DNA of 64,000 nucleotides from M3007 sp046329435 (GCA_046329435.1 JAXLUR010000006.1:62001-126000), one strand, 5' to 3'; numbered from the stretch's first letter, positions 1 to 9,146 are shown. Numbers and translations are program-made. Notes: a model not told the origin generated them from the sequence alone.

Positions 1-1382
1 TCAAGCCCTTCTGAAATGATGTAATACAGCATCATATTCAGCACGGCGATATTGGTACCCGGGCGCAACTGAAGGTGATAATGCGCATAGCGGGCGATCT
101 CGGTTTCCCTCGGGTCAATCACGATCAGCGTTTTGCCTTTCATGGCCTGCTGTTTGATCTTTGCCCCGGTCACAGGGTGGCCCTCGGTGGGGTTGGCGCC
201 GATCACCATGATGCAATCAGTGTATTTGAGGTCTTCGATCGAGTTGGTGGCAGCGCCGGTTCCGAATGTGCGTTGCATCCCGATGGCGGTCGGCGAGTGG
301 CATACCCGCGCGCAGCCGTCGATATTGTTGGTGCCCACCACTGCGCGAATGAATTTTTGCATCAGGTAATTCTCCTCATTGGTGCAACGGGAAGAAGAAA
401 TACCGGCTATGGAGTCGGGGCCGAACTGCTCGCGGGCCGACTTGATTTTTTCTGCGATCAGGTCGTACACCTCATCCCAGCTGGCCTCCACGAACTGGCC
501 GTCTTTTTTGATCAATGGCTGGCGCAGGCGATCCGGATGGTCGTAGAAGGAGAAAGCGTAGCGGCCTTTCAGGCAGGTATGTCCTTTATTGACTTCGGCA
601 TCCCAGGGCGCCTGGATGCTGAGCACTTTGCCGTCCTTGACGCTCACACTCAGGTTGCAACCAACGCCGCAGTACGTACAGATGGTTTGCACCTTGTCTT
701 GTCCGACCAGCGATTTGGACTGAAAAACATCGGAAATGGCCGATGTCGGGCAAGCCTGCGCGCAGGCGCCGCAAGAAACACAATCCGATTCCAGAAAGCT
801 TTGATCGATGCCTTTGATGATCCGGCTGTCGAAGCCGCGGCCTTCCACGCCGAGCACAAACTGGCCCTGCACTTCGTCGCAAGCGCGCACACAGCGGTAG
901 CACATGATACACTTCGACATATCGGAGGTCATGTACGGGTGGCTGAGGTCTTTCTGTCGGTCGAGGTGGTTTTTACCCTCCGGGTAGCGCACCGAGCGGA
1001 TGCCGACGCGCGCGGCCGTGTCCTGCAACTCGCAGTTGCCGTTCACTTCGCAGGTTAGGCAATCCAGCGGGTGGTCGGTCAATACCAGTTCAATCAGATT
1101 TTTGCGCAGTTTTTGCACATCCGGCGATTCGGTATAAATGTGCAGGCCGGATTCCATTTGGGTATGGCAGGCCGCTTTCATGCGGCGGGGGCCATTGGCC
1201 TGCAAGGCCACTTCCACACTGCACACACGGCAGGCGCCGTATGCTTCGAGGTTGGGGGCATCGCAAAGCGTCGGCACGCTGTCGCGGCCGAAGTGACGGC
1301 GGGCGACCTGGAGTATGGTTTCGCCCGGTTCGAACGTACAGGGTTGGCCATTGATATAGGCAACAGTAGTCAGGTCAGACAT
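1..1382 (-). CDS. fdsA: NAD-dependent formate dehydrogenase alpha subunit (partial, N-terminal 460 aa)
   Basis: Molybdopterin subunit that oxidises formate to CO2 and passes electrons through iron-sulfur clusters to the beta subunit encoded just upstream in the operon. Translating the minus strand from ATG at 1382 shows, in order: a NuoG-like [2Fe-2S] domain (CDAPN...GACRVC), a His/Cys cluster region (CLTCEVNGNC), two ferredoxin-type [4Fe-4S] motifs (CIMCYRCVRAC and CVSCGACAQACP), and the start of the molybdopterin domain (TICTYCGVGC). The motif RVCHSPT places a cysteine, not selenocysteine, at the Mo-ligand position (about residue 361, codon 300-302). The family is usually 900-950 aa, so about half lies beyond the left edge. 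It starts 11 bp after the beta-subunit stop. The family call is firm; the exact subtype is inferred from the partner gene. Confidence 0.93.
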   Translation of the reverse strand, partial: MSDLTTVAYINGQPCTFEPGETILQVARRHFGRDSVPTLCDAPNLEAYGACRVCSVEVALQANGPRRMKAACHTQMESGLHIYTESPDVQKLRKNLIELVLTDHPLDCLTCEVNGNCELQDTAARVGIRSVRYPEGKNHLDRQKDLSHPYMTSDMSKCIMCYRCVRACDEVQGQFVLGVEGRGFDSRIIKGIDQSFLESDCVSCGACAQACPTSAISDVFQSKSLVGQDKVQTICTYCGVGCNLSVSVKDGKVLSIQAPWDAEVNKGHTCLKGRYAFSFYDHPDRLRQPLIKKDGQFVEASWDEVYDLIAEKIKSAREQFGPDSIAGISSSRCTNEENYLMQKFIRAVVGTNNIDGCARVCHSPTAIGMQRTFGTGAATNSIEDLKYTDCIMVIGANPTEGHPVTGAKIKQQAMKGKTLIVIDPRETEIARYAHYHLQLRPGTNIAVLNMMLYYIISEGL

Positions 1383-1393
1383 GGCGTAGCAAT

Positions 1394-3034
1394 TCAGTTT
1401 TTAAAATAAGGCTTCAATTCCGGTTCAAAATACTGGAGTGCGTTTTTGACGGGGAGCGGAATACCGCCACCCAGTGCGCACAACGAGCCTTTTTCGAGCG
1501 TGTCGAGCAGGTCGTTGAGCAACTCGCGGTCAATGCGATAATCGGAAGTATAGGCTTTTTGAAACAGTTCCTTTCCGCGCACGGAGCCGATCCGGCAAGG
1601 GAAACATTTGCCGCAACTCTCGTGGGCCGTAAACGCAAACAGGTGTTCGATGTATTTGATCAGGGGGAAACGTTCGGGCACCGACAAAACAGAAGCATGC
1701 CCGAGCAAAAAACCGTTGCCGGAAAAAGACTCAAAATCAATGCTCAGGTCGTTTACTCGCGACATCGGCACCAGTCCGCCCAAGGGGCCGCCGATGTGCA
1801 GGGCTTTGACCGGTTCTTTAAAACCGCCGCCAAGCTCGTACACAGCGAATGACAGCGGGGTGCCCATATCCACCTCGTACAAACCCGGACGTTGAAAATG
1901 GCTGTCGAGCGAAAGCAGTTTGGTGCCGCTCGATTTGGCCGTGCCCACAGCTTTGAAAGCCTCGCCGCCTTCCTGCGCGATAAATGGCAGGTTGGCCAGC
2001 GTTTCTACATTATTGACCGCCGTCGGCTTGCCGTACAGACCGTATTGGGCGGGAAACGGCGGGCGCGTCCGCACCTCGGGCCGGTTGCCCTCAATAGAGT
2101 TGAGCAGGGCTGTTTCTTCGCCGCAGATGTAGGCGCCCTGGGCTTTGATCACTTTCAGGCGGAAGGAAAACGGCCTGCCCTCGCGGGTATCGAGCGGGAA
2201 CAGGTTGTTGAACTGCTCGGCCACCCGGTTCGCGATGACAATGGACTCGGGGTATTCGGCGCGGATGTACACCACCCCTTCGGTAGCGCCGGCGATGTAC
2301 CCGGCCAGCGCCATGCCGGCCATGAGCAGTTGCGGCTGCTCTTCGAGAATATAACGATCGGAGAACGCCCCCGGGTCGCCTTCATCGGCATTGCACACGA
2401 TGTACTTCTGGCTGGCCTGCTCCTTGCGCACCGTGTCGAGTTTGATCGCCATCGGGAAACCTGCGCCGCCCCTGCCGCGCAGGCCGGAGGTCTTCAGTTC
2501 TTCCAGCAGGGTGTCGGCGCCGCGGCTGAGCCACACCGGCAACAAACGCAGGCACTCATCGAGGCCCAGGGCGTTTTCTGTGAGCATACCACGGCCGTGG
2601 TTTTTGATGGTGTATCCGGCTGAACGGCTTTCCTTTTCATGACGGCAAATGCCCGAAATGGCATCCGCTTCGGCGCCGGAGTGGTTTTTACCGTCGATGT
2701 GGAAAGCGCGATTTTCGTAGCAACGGCCCAGGCAGTACACCGGGCCGACCGCTTCTGCGCCGAATTCCGCTTCCAGATCGCGCTGAACGGCGTCTTGCGT
2801 ACCAGCGAGCAAACAGGCGCTTCCAGCGCAGTAAAACCCCTTTTTGCCGCTGTTTTCGGGGTTCAGAAAATCATAGAAAGAAGCAGTGCCGTACGTTGAT
2901 GCATTGCCAATCAAAAACTTGCCCGCCAGCTCGCGGTAGTTTTGATCGTCCGGGCCGCCGTCTGTCGGCAGTTGCTCGAAAAGATTGTCGTCGAGACCCT
3001 TTCGGGCCGACAGGTTGCGAATATTTTTCGACAT
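1394..3034 (-). CDS. fdsB: NAD-dependent formate dehydrogenase beta subunit (fused NuoE/NuoF-like)
   Basis: Diaphorase subunit that takes electrons from the alpha subunit and reduces NAD+ through FMN. The N-terminal third is a NuoE-like thioredoxin-fold [2Fe-2S] domain (CAGSACLLAG...CLGRCYENRA). The rest is NuoF-like: NADH site GLRGRGGAGFP, FMN-site region CNADEGDPGAFSDR and CGEETALL, and the [4Fe-4S] motif ESCGKCFPCR with a late CALGG. The frame stays open to 3160, but ATG at 3034 gives the conserved N terminus (MSKNIRNLSARKG) and avoids overlap with the divergent gene, giving 546 aa. It precedes fdsA by 11 bp, so the two form an operon. No separate gamma subunit, FdsC/FdhD chaperone or Mo-cofactor gene is visible in the window. 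Confidence 0.93.
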   Translation of the reverse strand: MSKNIRNLSARKGLDDNLFEQLPTDGGPDDQNYRELAGKFLIGNASTYGTASFYDFLNPENSGKKGFYCAGSACLLAGTQDAVQRDLEAEFGAEAVGPVYCLGRCYENRAFHIDGKNHSGAEADAISGICRHEKESRSAGYTIKNHGRGMLTENALGLDECLRLLPVWLSRGADTLLEELKTSGLRGRGGAGFPMAIKLDTVRKEQASQKYIVCNADEGDPGAFSDRYILEEQPQLLMAGMALAGYIAGATEGVVYIRAEYPESIVIANRVAEQFNNLFPLDTREGRPFSFRLKVIKAQGAYICGEETALLNSIEGNRPEVRTRPPFPAQYGLYGKPTAVNNVETLANLPFIAQEGGEAFKAVGTAKSSGTKLLSLDSHFQRPGLYEVDMGTPLSFAVYELGGGFKEPVKALHIGGPLGGLVPMSRVNDLSIDFESFSGNGFLLGHASVLSVPERFPLIKYIEHLFAFTAHESCGKCFPCRIGSVRGKELFQKAYTSDYRIDRELLNDLLDTLEKGSLCALGGGIPLPVKNALQYFEPELKPYFKN

Positions 3035-3180
3035 GGATACGTGGTAAGGGCTTCTAAAAGTACCGGCTTTTTGAGGTTTTTTGCGAAAAAAGAAACGATT
3101 GTGTCGCAAAAATCGCTTTCGGGGCAATTTTACAATAAAATATGATCTTTGGCCGCTCAACTCAAGCGGATAAATCCGGC

Positions 3181-3726
3181 ATGGACAATTTTATCGCTAT
3201 CCTCAGAGGCATCAACGTCAGTGGCAAGAACATGATCAAAATGCCCGAACTCAAAACGCTTTTTGCTGCATTGGGTTTCGGCTCGGTTCATACCTACATT
3301 CAAAGCGGCAATGTGGTCTTTTCAGCACCCGCCGCCAGCGAGGCGCAACTGGTTTCGGTCATCGAACAATCCATTGCAGAACGTTTCGGCTATCAGGTAC
3401 CCGTCCTGATCCGGACTGCCCGAGAGTGGTCTCGGGTGCTGGTCAACAATCCTTTTTTGTCGGAGAAAGACATTGATCCCGCGTTTTTGCACGTCACCTT
3501 GCTCGAAGAAGCGCCGCAACCGGCAGTCGTCAACAAATTGCTGCAATACCATTACGAACCCGACCGCTACGTGATCGACGGGAGATCGGTTTATCTCTTT
3601 TGCCCGGGCGGATATGGCAATACCAAATTGAGCAATGCTTTTTTTGAAAACAAACTCAAGGTTCGGGCCACCACCCGCAACTGGAAGACAATGAATGAAA
3701 TATACCAACTGACGCTAACCGTTTAA
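3181..3726 (+). CDS. DUF1697 family protein
   Basis: Small cytoplasmic protein of 181 aa belonging to DUF1697, a widespread family of unknown function. The N terminus FIAILRGINVSGKNMIKM is the family hallmark, followed by GFGSVHTYIQSGNVVF and the C-terminal NTKLSNAFFENKL stretch, which also match the family. The frame opens at 3142, but ATG at 3181 yields the standard DUF1697 start. It is divergent from the formate dehydrogenase operon and followed 21 bp later by the DUF1295 gene, so the two may be co-transcribed. No catalytic role can be deduced from the sequence. Confidence 0.85.
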   Translation: MDNFIAILRGINVSGKNMIKMPELKTLFAALGFGSVHTYIQSGNVVFSAPAASEAQLVSVIEQSIAERFGYQVPVLIRTAREWSRVLVNNPFLSEKDIDPAFLHVTLLEEAPQPAVVNKLLQYHYEPDRYVIDGRSVYLFCPGGYGNTKLSNAFFENKLKVRATTRNWKTMNEIYQLTLTV

Positions 3727-3747
3727 AACGATTCAGACCACCCTGTC

Positions 3748-4665
3748 ATGCTCCGTACGATCCTCGTTTTGCTCGCAACCCTGATTGCACTGCCCATCGT
3801 CGCCATTTACTGGGACCAGCCCCTTTCTGCCGAAATTGCCGCTACCCTGCACCGGCTGGTTTACCTCATGCTGGGCGTCGCCTTCACCTGTTTTCTGGTG
3901 AGTGAACTCACCGGCAATTGCAGCCAGGTGGATAAAATCTGGAGCATTATCCCGATTGTGTATGTGTGGACGGTTGCCGGAGCCAGCGGCTGGTCGCCCC
4001 GCCTGATGCTGATGGCAGGCCTCGTCACCCTGTGGGGACTTCGCCTCACGTACAACTTCTGGCGGCGCGGCGGCTACGACTGGCTGCCCTGGCGGGGCGA
4101 AGAAGACTATCGCTGGAGCGTTTTGCGCCAAAACCCCATGCTGAAAGGCCGCCTGCGCTGGGGCCTTTTCAACCTGTTTTTTATTTCTCTGTACCAAAAC
4201 AGCCTTATCCTGCTGTTTACCTTGCCCGCACTGGTGGCCTGGCAGGGCAACGAGCGGCCATTGGGTATTTTCGACGGCGTGGCAGCAGGTTTGTTCCTGG
4301 CCTTCCTGTTGTACGAAACCGTCGCCGACCAGCAGCAGTACAATTATCAGAAGGAAAAATACCGACGCATCGCTGCCGGCGAACCGCTCGACGGCGAGTA
4401 CGCGGCGGGGTTTTGCCGTACAGGCCTCTGGTCGGTGGTGCGCCACCCCAATTATGCCTGCGAGCAAGCCATCTGGCTTTGTTTTTACCTGTTCAGCATA
4501 GCGGCTACAGGGCGCTGGCTCAACTGGTCGCTGGCAGGCGCCATCCTGCTGATGCTCCTGTTTTTGGGCAGCTCTGATTTTAGTGAAAAAATATCGGCGG
4601 GCAAATACCCTGCATATGCCGAATACCAGCGGAAGGTGCCCCGCTTCATCCCGAAACGCTGGTAA
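3748..4665 (+). CDS. DUF1295 / steroid 5-alpha-reductase C-terminal-like membrane protein
   Basis: Integral membrane protein of 305 aa with about seven to eight hydrophobic segments. The C-terminal part carries the signature of the DUF1295, ICMT and steroid reductase superfamily: GLWSVVRHPNYACEQ followed by a hydrophobic span and KYPAYAEYQRKVPRFIP. Members use NADPH or S-adenosylmethionine to modify lipids; which of these applies here is not evident. It begins 21 bp after the DUF1697 gene. Downstream is a GC-rich inverted repeat (4689-4752) that may terminate it and the convergent hexosaminidase gene. Confidence 0.8.
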   Translation: MLRTILVLLATLIALPIVAIYWDQPLSAEIAATLHRLVYLMLGVAFTCFLVSELTGNCSQVDKIWSIIPIVYVWTVAGASGWSPRLMLMAGLVTLWGLRLTYNFWRRGGYDWLPWRGEEDYRWSVLRQNPMLKGRLRWGLFNLFFISLYQNSLILLFTLPALVAWQGNERPLGIFDGVAAGLFLAFLLYETVADQQQYNYQKEKYRRIAAGEPLDGEYAAGFCRTGLWSVVRHPNYACEQAIWLCFYLFSIAATGRWLNWSLAGAILLMLLFLGSSDFSEKISAGKYPAYAEYQRKVPRFIPKRW

Positions 4666-4688
4666 TACGACAGGGCAAATCGGCTGCA

Positions 4689-4752
4689 CCCGGGCGTGGA
4701 GGGTTTGATTATCAATATTTTACAATAAAATAATTACCCCCTCCGCGCCCGG
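4689..4752. terminator. Inverted repeat between convergent genes
   Basis: Arms 4691-4702 (GGGCGTGGAGGG) and the matching CCCTCCGCGCCC near 4739-4750 pair at 11 of 12 positions around an AT-rich loop of about 36 bases. It sits between the stops of two convergent genes, where a bidirectional terminator would be expected. There is no clear U-tract, so the role is inferred. Confidence 0.4.
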
Positions 4753-4763
4753 CCTCCAACAGC

Positions 4764-7340
4764 CTACCCGCCTACCTGAACTGTGCGGCTGCCCCGCCCC
4801 CTGCGGTCAAAAGCCCGCAATTTGACGACACCGCTCACCTTGACAGGGCCTTTGTATTCGGTGCTGCCGACGGCTGGTTCCTTTCCGTCTGTGGTGTAGC
4901 GGATGCTCAGGCCGGGAAACTGGATATTGGCCATCAATTTTCCATCCCGAATGATGGCGCCTGGCGTGGGTATCCGGTAATTGAATCCGCCCGAAAAAAA
5001 GTCGAGGCGAGGCAATTCGGACTGACCGAGGCGGTAGGCGAAAGCCGTCCAGTCCTGCAAATATTGTTGTTCGGAAGAACTGGCGTCGCGGGTCGACTCC
5101 CATTCGGGCGCCGGCGCCCAGGCGCGTTCGGCCAGCCCGAGCAGTTTGGGAAAAACCATGTATTCGAGGTCGTCAGGACCGTTCAGGGTTTCCGACCAGA
5201 TCAAGCCTTCCAGACCCAGCACATTGCTTTTGCCGTAATCGGTCAGCCTTTCCTTGCCCTCAAAGGTGGCCGGGGTGACCGGATTGCCCATACGGTCGGT
5301 TTTTGTCATTTTGAAATAGTCGAACGGAGCAAAGGAAAAAGCCTGTTCGACATCGGTGTATGCTCCCCAGTAATAGCCCGGCTCGTCAAAATCCTTTTGA
5401 TAGGCCATGTCGAAATAGAGGTTGCTCACTGGCCCCAGAACGACCGGATAGCCCGCGTTGGCCATGCGGTAGGCAAGGTCTTCGGAGCCCCAGCCGATCA
5501 CGTTGTTCCAGACATAGACCCTGAATTTTTTGCCCGCAAAATCCGGGTTGGGGATGTAACGGGTCTGATCGTCGAGTTTCGTTTTGCGCAAGCCGACCTC
5601 TTCCCAGCCCGAAATTTTCAGCTCATGGTCGGCCATCATGTTGGCAAGTTTCGACCAGAAAAAATACCACAGCTCGTCGGTGCTGTTCATGTTCTGGTCG
5701 CGCATCAGTTGCCGGCATTCCGACGACATTTCCCACACGCCGGCCGGCACTTCGTCGCCGCCGAGGTGCATGGTTTCGATGGGCGCGCCGGCTTCGTTGT
5801 ACATGGCCTGAAGTTCCGTTATGACTTTGTCAATAAAAGCGTAGGTGGAACCCTGCCCGACGCAGACGACATTGTCGTTGTATCCCTGTACGGAGCGGTA
5901 AACAGAGCGGTCTTCGAGGTCGCGCAGCAGATACTGGCGCGCTTCTGCGGGTTTGCCCTGGTTCATGAGCCGTTCATATCGGGCATCCATCGATTTGATG
6001 GCTGCGCGGGCATGCCCAGGCAGTTCGATTTCGGGGATCACCCGGATATGGCGGTCGGTGGCATAGCGCAGAATTTCGATAAAATCCTTTCGGGTGTAGT
6101 AGCCTGAACCACTCGTTTTACCGGGCGTCGGGCCAGAGCCGTATGCCGGGTGCAAATAATATTGTTCGTTGCTGGCGTGGCCGCGCCGGGCGCCGACCTC
6201 GGTCAATTCAGGCAAACCCGGAATTTCGATACGCCAGCCTTCGTCGTCGCTGAAATGAAAATGCAGGGTATTGAGTTTGTACAAAGCCATCACGTCAAGC
6301 AATTTCAGGATCTCGCTTTTGGACTGAAAATTGCGCGCCACATCGACGTGCAATCCGCGGTACGCGAAACGGGGCCGGTCGTAAATTTCAAGGCAGGGAA
6401 GGCGCATTTCGGCCACCGATTGCTGCAAGGCTGCGGGGTCGATGATGGTGGAAAGCGACTGGATGCCATAAAAAGCGCCGGCAGGCGTTGACGCCCAGAT
6501 TTCGACGCCGTGCTCGGGGGTGATGTTCATGCGATAGGCCTCATCTGGCAGCGCTTCCGGCGATGGGCGCACGGCCACCGCAACGCCCCCCGACACATCG
6601 ACGCCACTCAGGTTGATCCCGCCAAACCAGTATTGCCAGCTTTCTTTCAACAAACGGCCCTCGTAAAAAAAGGCCGGATCGATCCAGACCGGCGTGTTTT
6701 GGCCAATCACAACGCCGCTTCCCAAGGGGTTCCACTTCATGGGCGTGGGAAATACGGGACACATTTTATCCGTCTCAGGGGCGCCGATGGCAAGGTTCTG
6801 ATTGTAGATGTCGGCAGGGGTGACCGGCATTTTTTTGTCGTCGGGCGAGCGAAGCAGTTTGCGCGGGTCGGCGGGGCCTTTTACAACAGGAAGCGGGAGC
6901 GGGTAGCCCTTGTCGGGTTCGCGTTCGAAAACCATATAAAACCCGTTTGGCGCGTCGGTGTGATGCACGAGCCAGTCGGAACTGACCAGATCGACCTTGC
7001 ACACCTGGCCGGGAGCAAGACCGCTGAACTTGTCGGTTGGGCGAAGCCGAAACCAGTCGCCGCTGAGTTGTTTCACCTCGAACCCCGAGGCAAGCGTAGC
7101 TTCAGGCCGGAAACTCCTGCCGAAACTGAAATAGATCGACCAGCCGGACACGGGGAGCCTGTTTTTGGAATCGTTGGTCAAAGTCAGCCGGGAAAGGGTT
7201 TGTTCGGCGCCCTGGTACTGATTTTCAACCAGTTCCCACTCGAGTTTGAGCAAATCCGGCCGGAATTCGACGGGTTGTTGCGCCAGGGCACTTTGGAGCG
7301 CCAGGGCAAAAAGAACGGCAATTGTGGAGCGGTAGATCAT
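4764..7340 (-). CDS. Secreted beta-N-acetylhexosaminidase (GH20)
   Basis: Exported glycoside hydrolase of 858 aa that would remove terminal N-acetylglucosamine or N-acetylgalactosamine from chitin oligomers or glycoconjugates. Residues 1-20 form a signal peptide ending in ALA-QQ. About 30-150 resemble the chitobiase carbohydrate-binding domain, 190-320 the GH20b domain, and 325-760 the catalytic barrel. The catalytic Asp-Glu pair is in HLGGDEVPAG (D529/E530), with FHFSDDEGWRIEIPGLPELT and the IPEIELPGHARA strand also conserved. The C terminus is a chitobiase-C-like beta domain (IRYTTDGKEP). No T9SS sorting domain is visible, so periplasmic or outer-membrane location by another route is likely. 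The gene stands alone on its strand. Confidence 0.93.
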   Translation of the reverse strand: MIYRSTIAVLFALALQSALAQQPVEFRPDLLKLEWELVENQYQGAEQTLSRLTLTNDSKNRLPVSGWSIYFSFGRSFRPEATLASGFEVKQLSGDWFRLRPTDKFSGLAPGQVCKVDLVSSDWLVHHTDAPNGFYMVFEREPDKGYPLPLPVVKGPADPRKLLRSPDDKKMPVTPADIYNQNLAIGAPETDKMCPVFPTPMKWNPLGSGVVIGQNTPVWIDPAFFYEGRLLKESWQYWFGGINLSGVDVSGGVAVAVRPSPEALPDEAYRMNITPEHGVEIWASTPAGAFYGIQSLSTIIDPAALQQSVAEMRLPCLEIYDRPRFAYRGLHVDVARNFQSKSEILKLLDVMALYKLNTLHFHFSDDEGWRIEIPGLPELTEVGARRGHASNEQYYLHPAYGSGPTPGKTSGSGYYTRKDFIEILRYATDRHIRVIPEIELPGHARAAIKSMDARYERLMNQGKPAEARQYLLRDLEDRSVYRSVQGYNDNVVCVGQGSTYAFIDKVITELQAMYNEAGAPIETMHLGGDEVPAGVWEMSSECRQLMRDQNMNSTDELWYFFWSKLANMMADHELKISGWEEVGLRKTKLDDQTRYIPNPDFAGKKFRVYVWNNVIGWGSEDLAYRMANAGYPVVLGPVSNLYFDMAYQKDFDEPGYYWGAYTDVEQAFSFAPFDYFKMTKTDRMGNPVTPATFEGKERLTDYGKSNVLGLEGLIWSETLNGPDDLEYMVFPKLLGLAERAWAPAPEWESTRDASSSEQQYLQDWTAFAYRLGQSELPRLDFFSGGFNYRIPTPGAIIRDGKLMANIQFPGLSIRYTTDGKEPAVGSTEYKGPVKVSGVVKLRAFDRRGRGSRTVQVGG

Positions 7341-7407
7341 GCAAGGTTTTGTTTGATCGATTTTTTAAAAAGCGGGCAGCGAAGGCCCGGGAAAGAACGC
7401 GCAAAAA

Positions 7408-7438
7408 TTTGGTCAAAAATCCATATTACCTACATTTA
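7408..7438 (+). promoter_or_regulatory. Bacteroidota-type promoter for the Mpo1-like gene
   Basis: TTTG at 7408-7411 and TACATTTA at 7431-7438, 19 bp apart, match the Bacteroidota -33/-7 consensus (TTTG, 19-20 bp, TAnnTTTG) with one mismatch at the last base of the -7 box. The predicted start near 7445 leaves a leader of about 33 bases before ATG 7478. Confidence 0.5.
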
Positions 7439-7477
7439 CGCAGTTGTTTTCTGTTCATTAAAAACAAATCTCCGCTT

Positions 7478-7942
7478 ATGCGCACCATTCAAAGCTGGCT
7501 GTCCGAATACGGCGAAAGCCACCAGAATCCGACCAATAAAACCGTTCACTGGATCTGCGTGCCAGTGATCTTTTTCTGTGTCACCGGGCTGTTGTACAGC
7601 GTCAAACTGGGCGTCGAGCTGACGCCTGGCCTGCCGCTCAACCTTGCCATGATCGCGCTGGCGCTGGTGTTGGTGTATTATATCCGGCTCTCTCCCACCC
7701 TGGCACTGGGCATGTTCCTGTTCAGTGCGTTGTGCCTGTGGTTGTGCAGGGCCGTAGAACAAAGCGGATTGCAACTGTGGCTGGTGAGTATCGTTCTGTT
7801 TGTCGCCGCCTGGATCGGACAGTTTTGGGGGCACCATGTGGAAGGCAAAAGGCCCTCGTTTTTTAAAGACCTGCAATTTTTATTGATCGGCCCTGCCTGG
7901 CTCATGAGTTTTGTTTACCAACGCCTGGGCATTCGAGTCTGA
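7478..7942 (+). CDS. Mpo1-like (DUF962, YGL010w) membrane protein
   Basis: Membrane protein of 154 aa in the DUF962/Mpo1 family. In yeast, Mpo1 is an Fe(II)-dependent dioxygenase that alpha-oxidises 2-hydroxy fatty acids. Conserved features here are the N-terminal ESHQNPTNKTVHWICVP block and GQFWGHHVEGKRPSFF, whose histidines are the presumed metal ligands, with about four hydrophobic segments and a C-terminal LLIGPAWLMSFVYQ. ATG at 7478 was chosen because it gives the family N terminus; the longer frame from 7322 overlaps the divergent gene. The activity in this organism is inferred only from the family. Confidence 0.85.
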   Translation: MRTIQSWLSEYGESHQNPTNKTVHWICVPVIFFCVTGLLYSVKLGVELTPGLPLNLAMIALALVLVYYIRLSPTLALGMFLFSALCLWLCRAVEQSGLQLWLVSIVLFVAAWIGQFWGHHVEGKRPSFFKDLQFLLIGPAWLMSFVYQRLGIRV

Positions 7943-7962
7943 CACTTTTCAACCGCAAGATC

Positions 7963-8382
7963 ATGCTGAAATCCTACACCTTCTGGCTCAAGACAGCCAG
8001 TGTCATTCTTATCCTGACGGCCTGCATTCATAGCCTCAGCCTTTTCAACGACCCCGTGCCGGCCAACGACACGGAAAAACAGTTGATCGACCTCATGGGC
8101 AACTATAAAATGGACCTGGGGGCGGGTTTTCAACCGACTATGTCGGACCTGTTCACCTCGATGAGCGTGTGTTTTTCCATGTTGTACCTGTTCGGCGGCC
8201 TGCTCAACTTGTATCTGCTGCGCAAAAAGGCCGGAGCAGACTTGCTGTCGGGGGTGATCAGGATCGAAACCCTGATTTACGGCGTTACTTTCGTTGTATT
8301 TTTATGCTTCACGTTTTTGCCACCGATCGTGCTGGCAGGACTGGTGGTGGCGTGCCTGGCGATGGCGTGGTGGCGTGTTTGA
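7963..8382 (+). CDS. Small four-helix membrane protein, function unknown
   Basis: 139-aa protein with four predicted transmembrane helices (about residues 9-28, 60-84, 97-117 and 118-136) separated by a short charged loop. I do not recognise a functional family with confidence; it resembles small uncharacterised membrane proteins of Bacteroidota and spirochaetes. It follows the Mpo1-like gene by 20 bp on the same strand, so the two are probably one transcript. The coding region ends just before the GC content drops into the accessory island. Confidence 0.65.
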   Translation: MLKSYTFWLKTASVILILTACIHSLSLFNDPVPANDTEKQLIDLMGNYKMDLGAGFQPTMSDLFTSMSVCFSMLYLFGGLLNLYLLRKKAGADLLSGVIRIETLIYGVTFVVFLCFTFLPPIVLAGLVVACLAMAWWRV

Positions 8383-8523
8383 GGGAGGGCATCGGAAGAG
8401 CGCCTTTTCGCTGGCAGGAGGACGGGGCTTGCGGCCAAAGGAAAAATATTCGCAATATTGATTGCAGGCTAATAGTCAAAGATTACTGGGAATAATTTTT
8501 CTATTATAAGATAATAATTAAAA

Positions 8524-9138
8524 ATGGGAAGTCTTTTACAAATAGTTGGAAGTCATAAACTCAATTTCAACTCTGGAAAGGATGTTGTAAATCAATTACA
8601 ATCTATTTTTAATTTAGAAATCAAAAACGGAACTTATCAATCGAACGAGGTAGTAAACAAGCAAGAAGATTTTAATCAAATCGATTATTTTGTTGCATTT
8701 GATTACTTGGAAGAAAATTTCAATAAATGGAAACAGGTAAAGATAATGACGAATTACAAATATTGCGGAGAACTAAATATTTATGAAAAAACGCTCAGTT
8801 ATGATAATGGTTGTAGATATAAATACTGGAATGGAAATTTCTTTGAAGAAGAATATAAAGAGGAATTAAATCATCAATATCATTTTTGTAATACATATTG
8901 GAAAGAGGTTCATAAATTTTCGAAAAAAGCAACAAAGCATCTTGGGGGCGAAATGCAAATCTATTTTGAAGATAGCAGGTTTCAAGAAGAAACTGATTTA
9001 TGCTATCAAGGGAAATCCCTAAATCAAGTTTTCGATATAATGAAATTAAAATGGGAGCCCACAGAAATAAATGAAGCAAGAAAAAGGAAGGGTGAATTTC
9101 TCGTCAAAAACGGATGGTATTTCGAGAAAATTATTTAG
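8524..9138 (+). CDS. AT-rich orphan protein, function unknown
   Basis: 204-aa soluble protein rich in Asn, Lys, Tyr, Glu and Phe. Its coding sequence is strikingly AT-rich compared with the neighbours, which points to recent acquisition. No signal peptide, membrane segment or recognised motif is seen; the middle (YKYCGELNIYEKTL) and tail look like an ordinary alpha/beta fold. The insertion element that follows landed inside the TAG stop codon (TA belongs to the target, G to the element). The base after the far target copy is also G, so the uninterrupted gene would have ended at the same codon and the protein is intact. Confidence 0.6.
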   Translation: MGSLLQIVGSHKLNFNSGKDVVNQLQSIFNLEIKNGTYQSNEVVNKQEDFNQIDYFVAFDYLEENFNKWKQVKIMTNYKYCGELNIYEKTLSYDNGCRYKYWNGNFFEEEYKEELNHQYHFCNTYWKEVHKFSKKATKHLGGEMQIYFEDSRFQEETDLCYQGKSLNQVFDIMKLKWEPTEINEARKRKGEFLVKNGWYFEKII

Positions 9139-9146
9139 AAGCCATC

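Noticed and set aside
298..303. Possible selenocysteine codon in the formate dehydrogenase
   Set aside because: The active-site codon is TGC (cysteine), not TGA, and no SECIS-like structure is needed.
75..1058. 327-codon plus-strand frame at the left edge
   Set aside because: The minus strand reads through as the formate dehydrogenase alpha subunit with all cluster motifs, so the plus-strand frame is not a gene.
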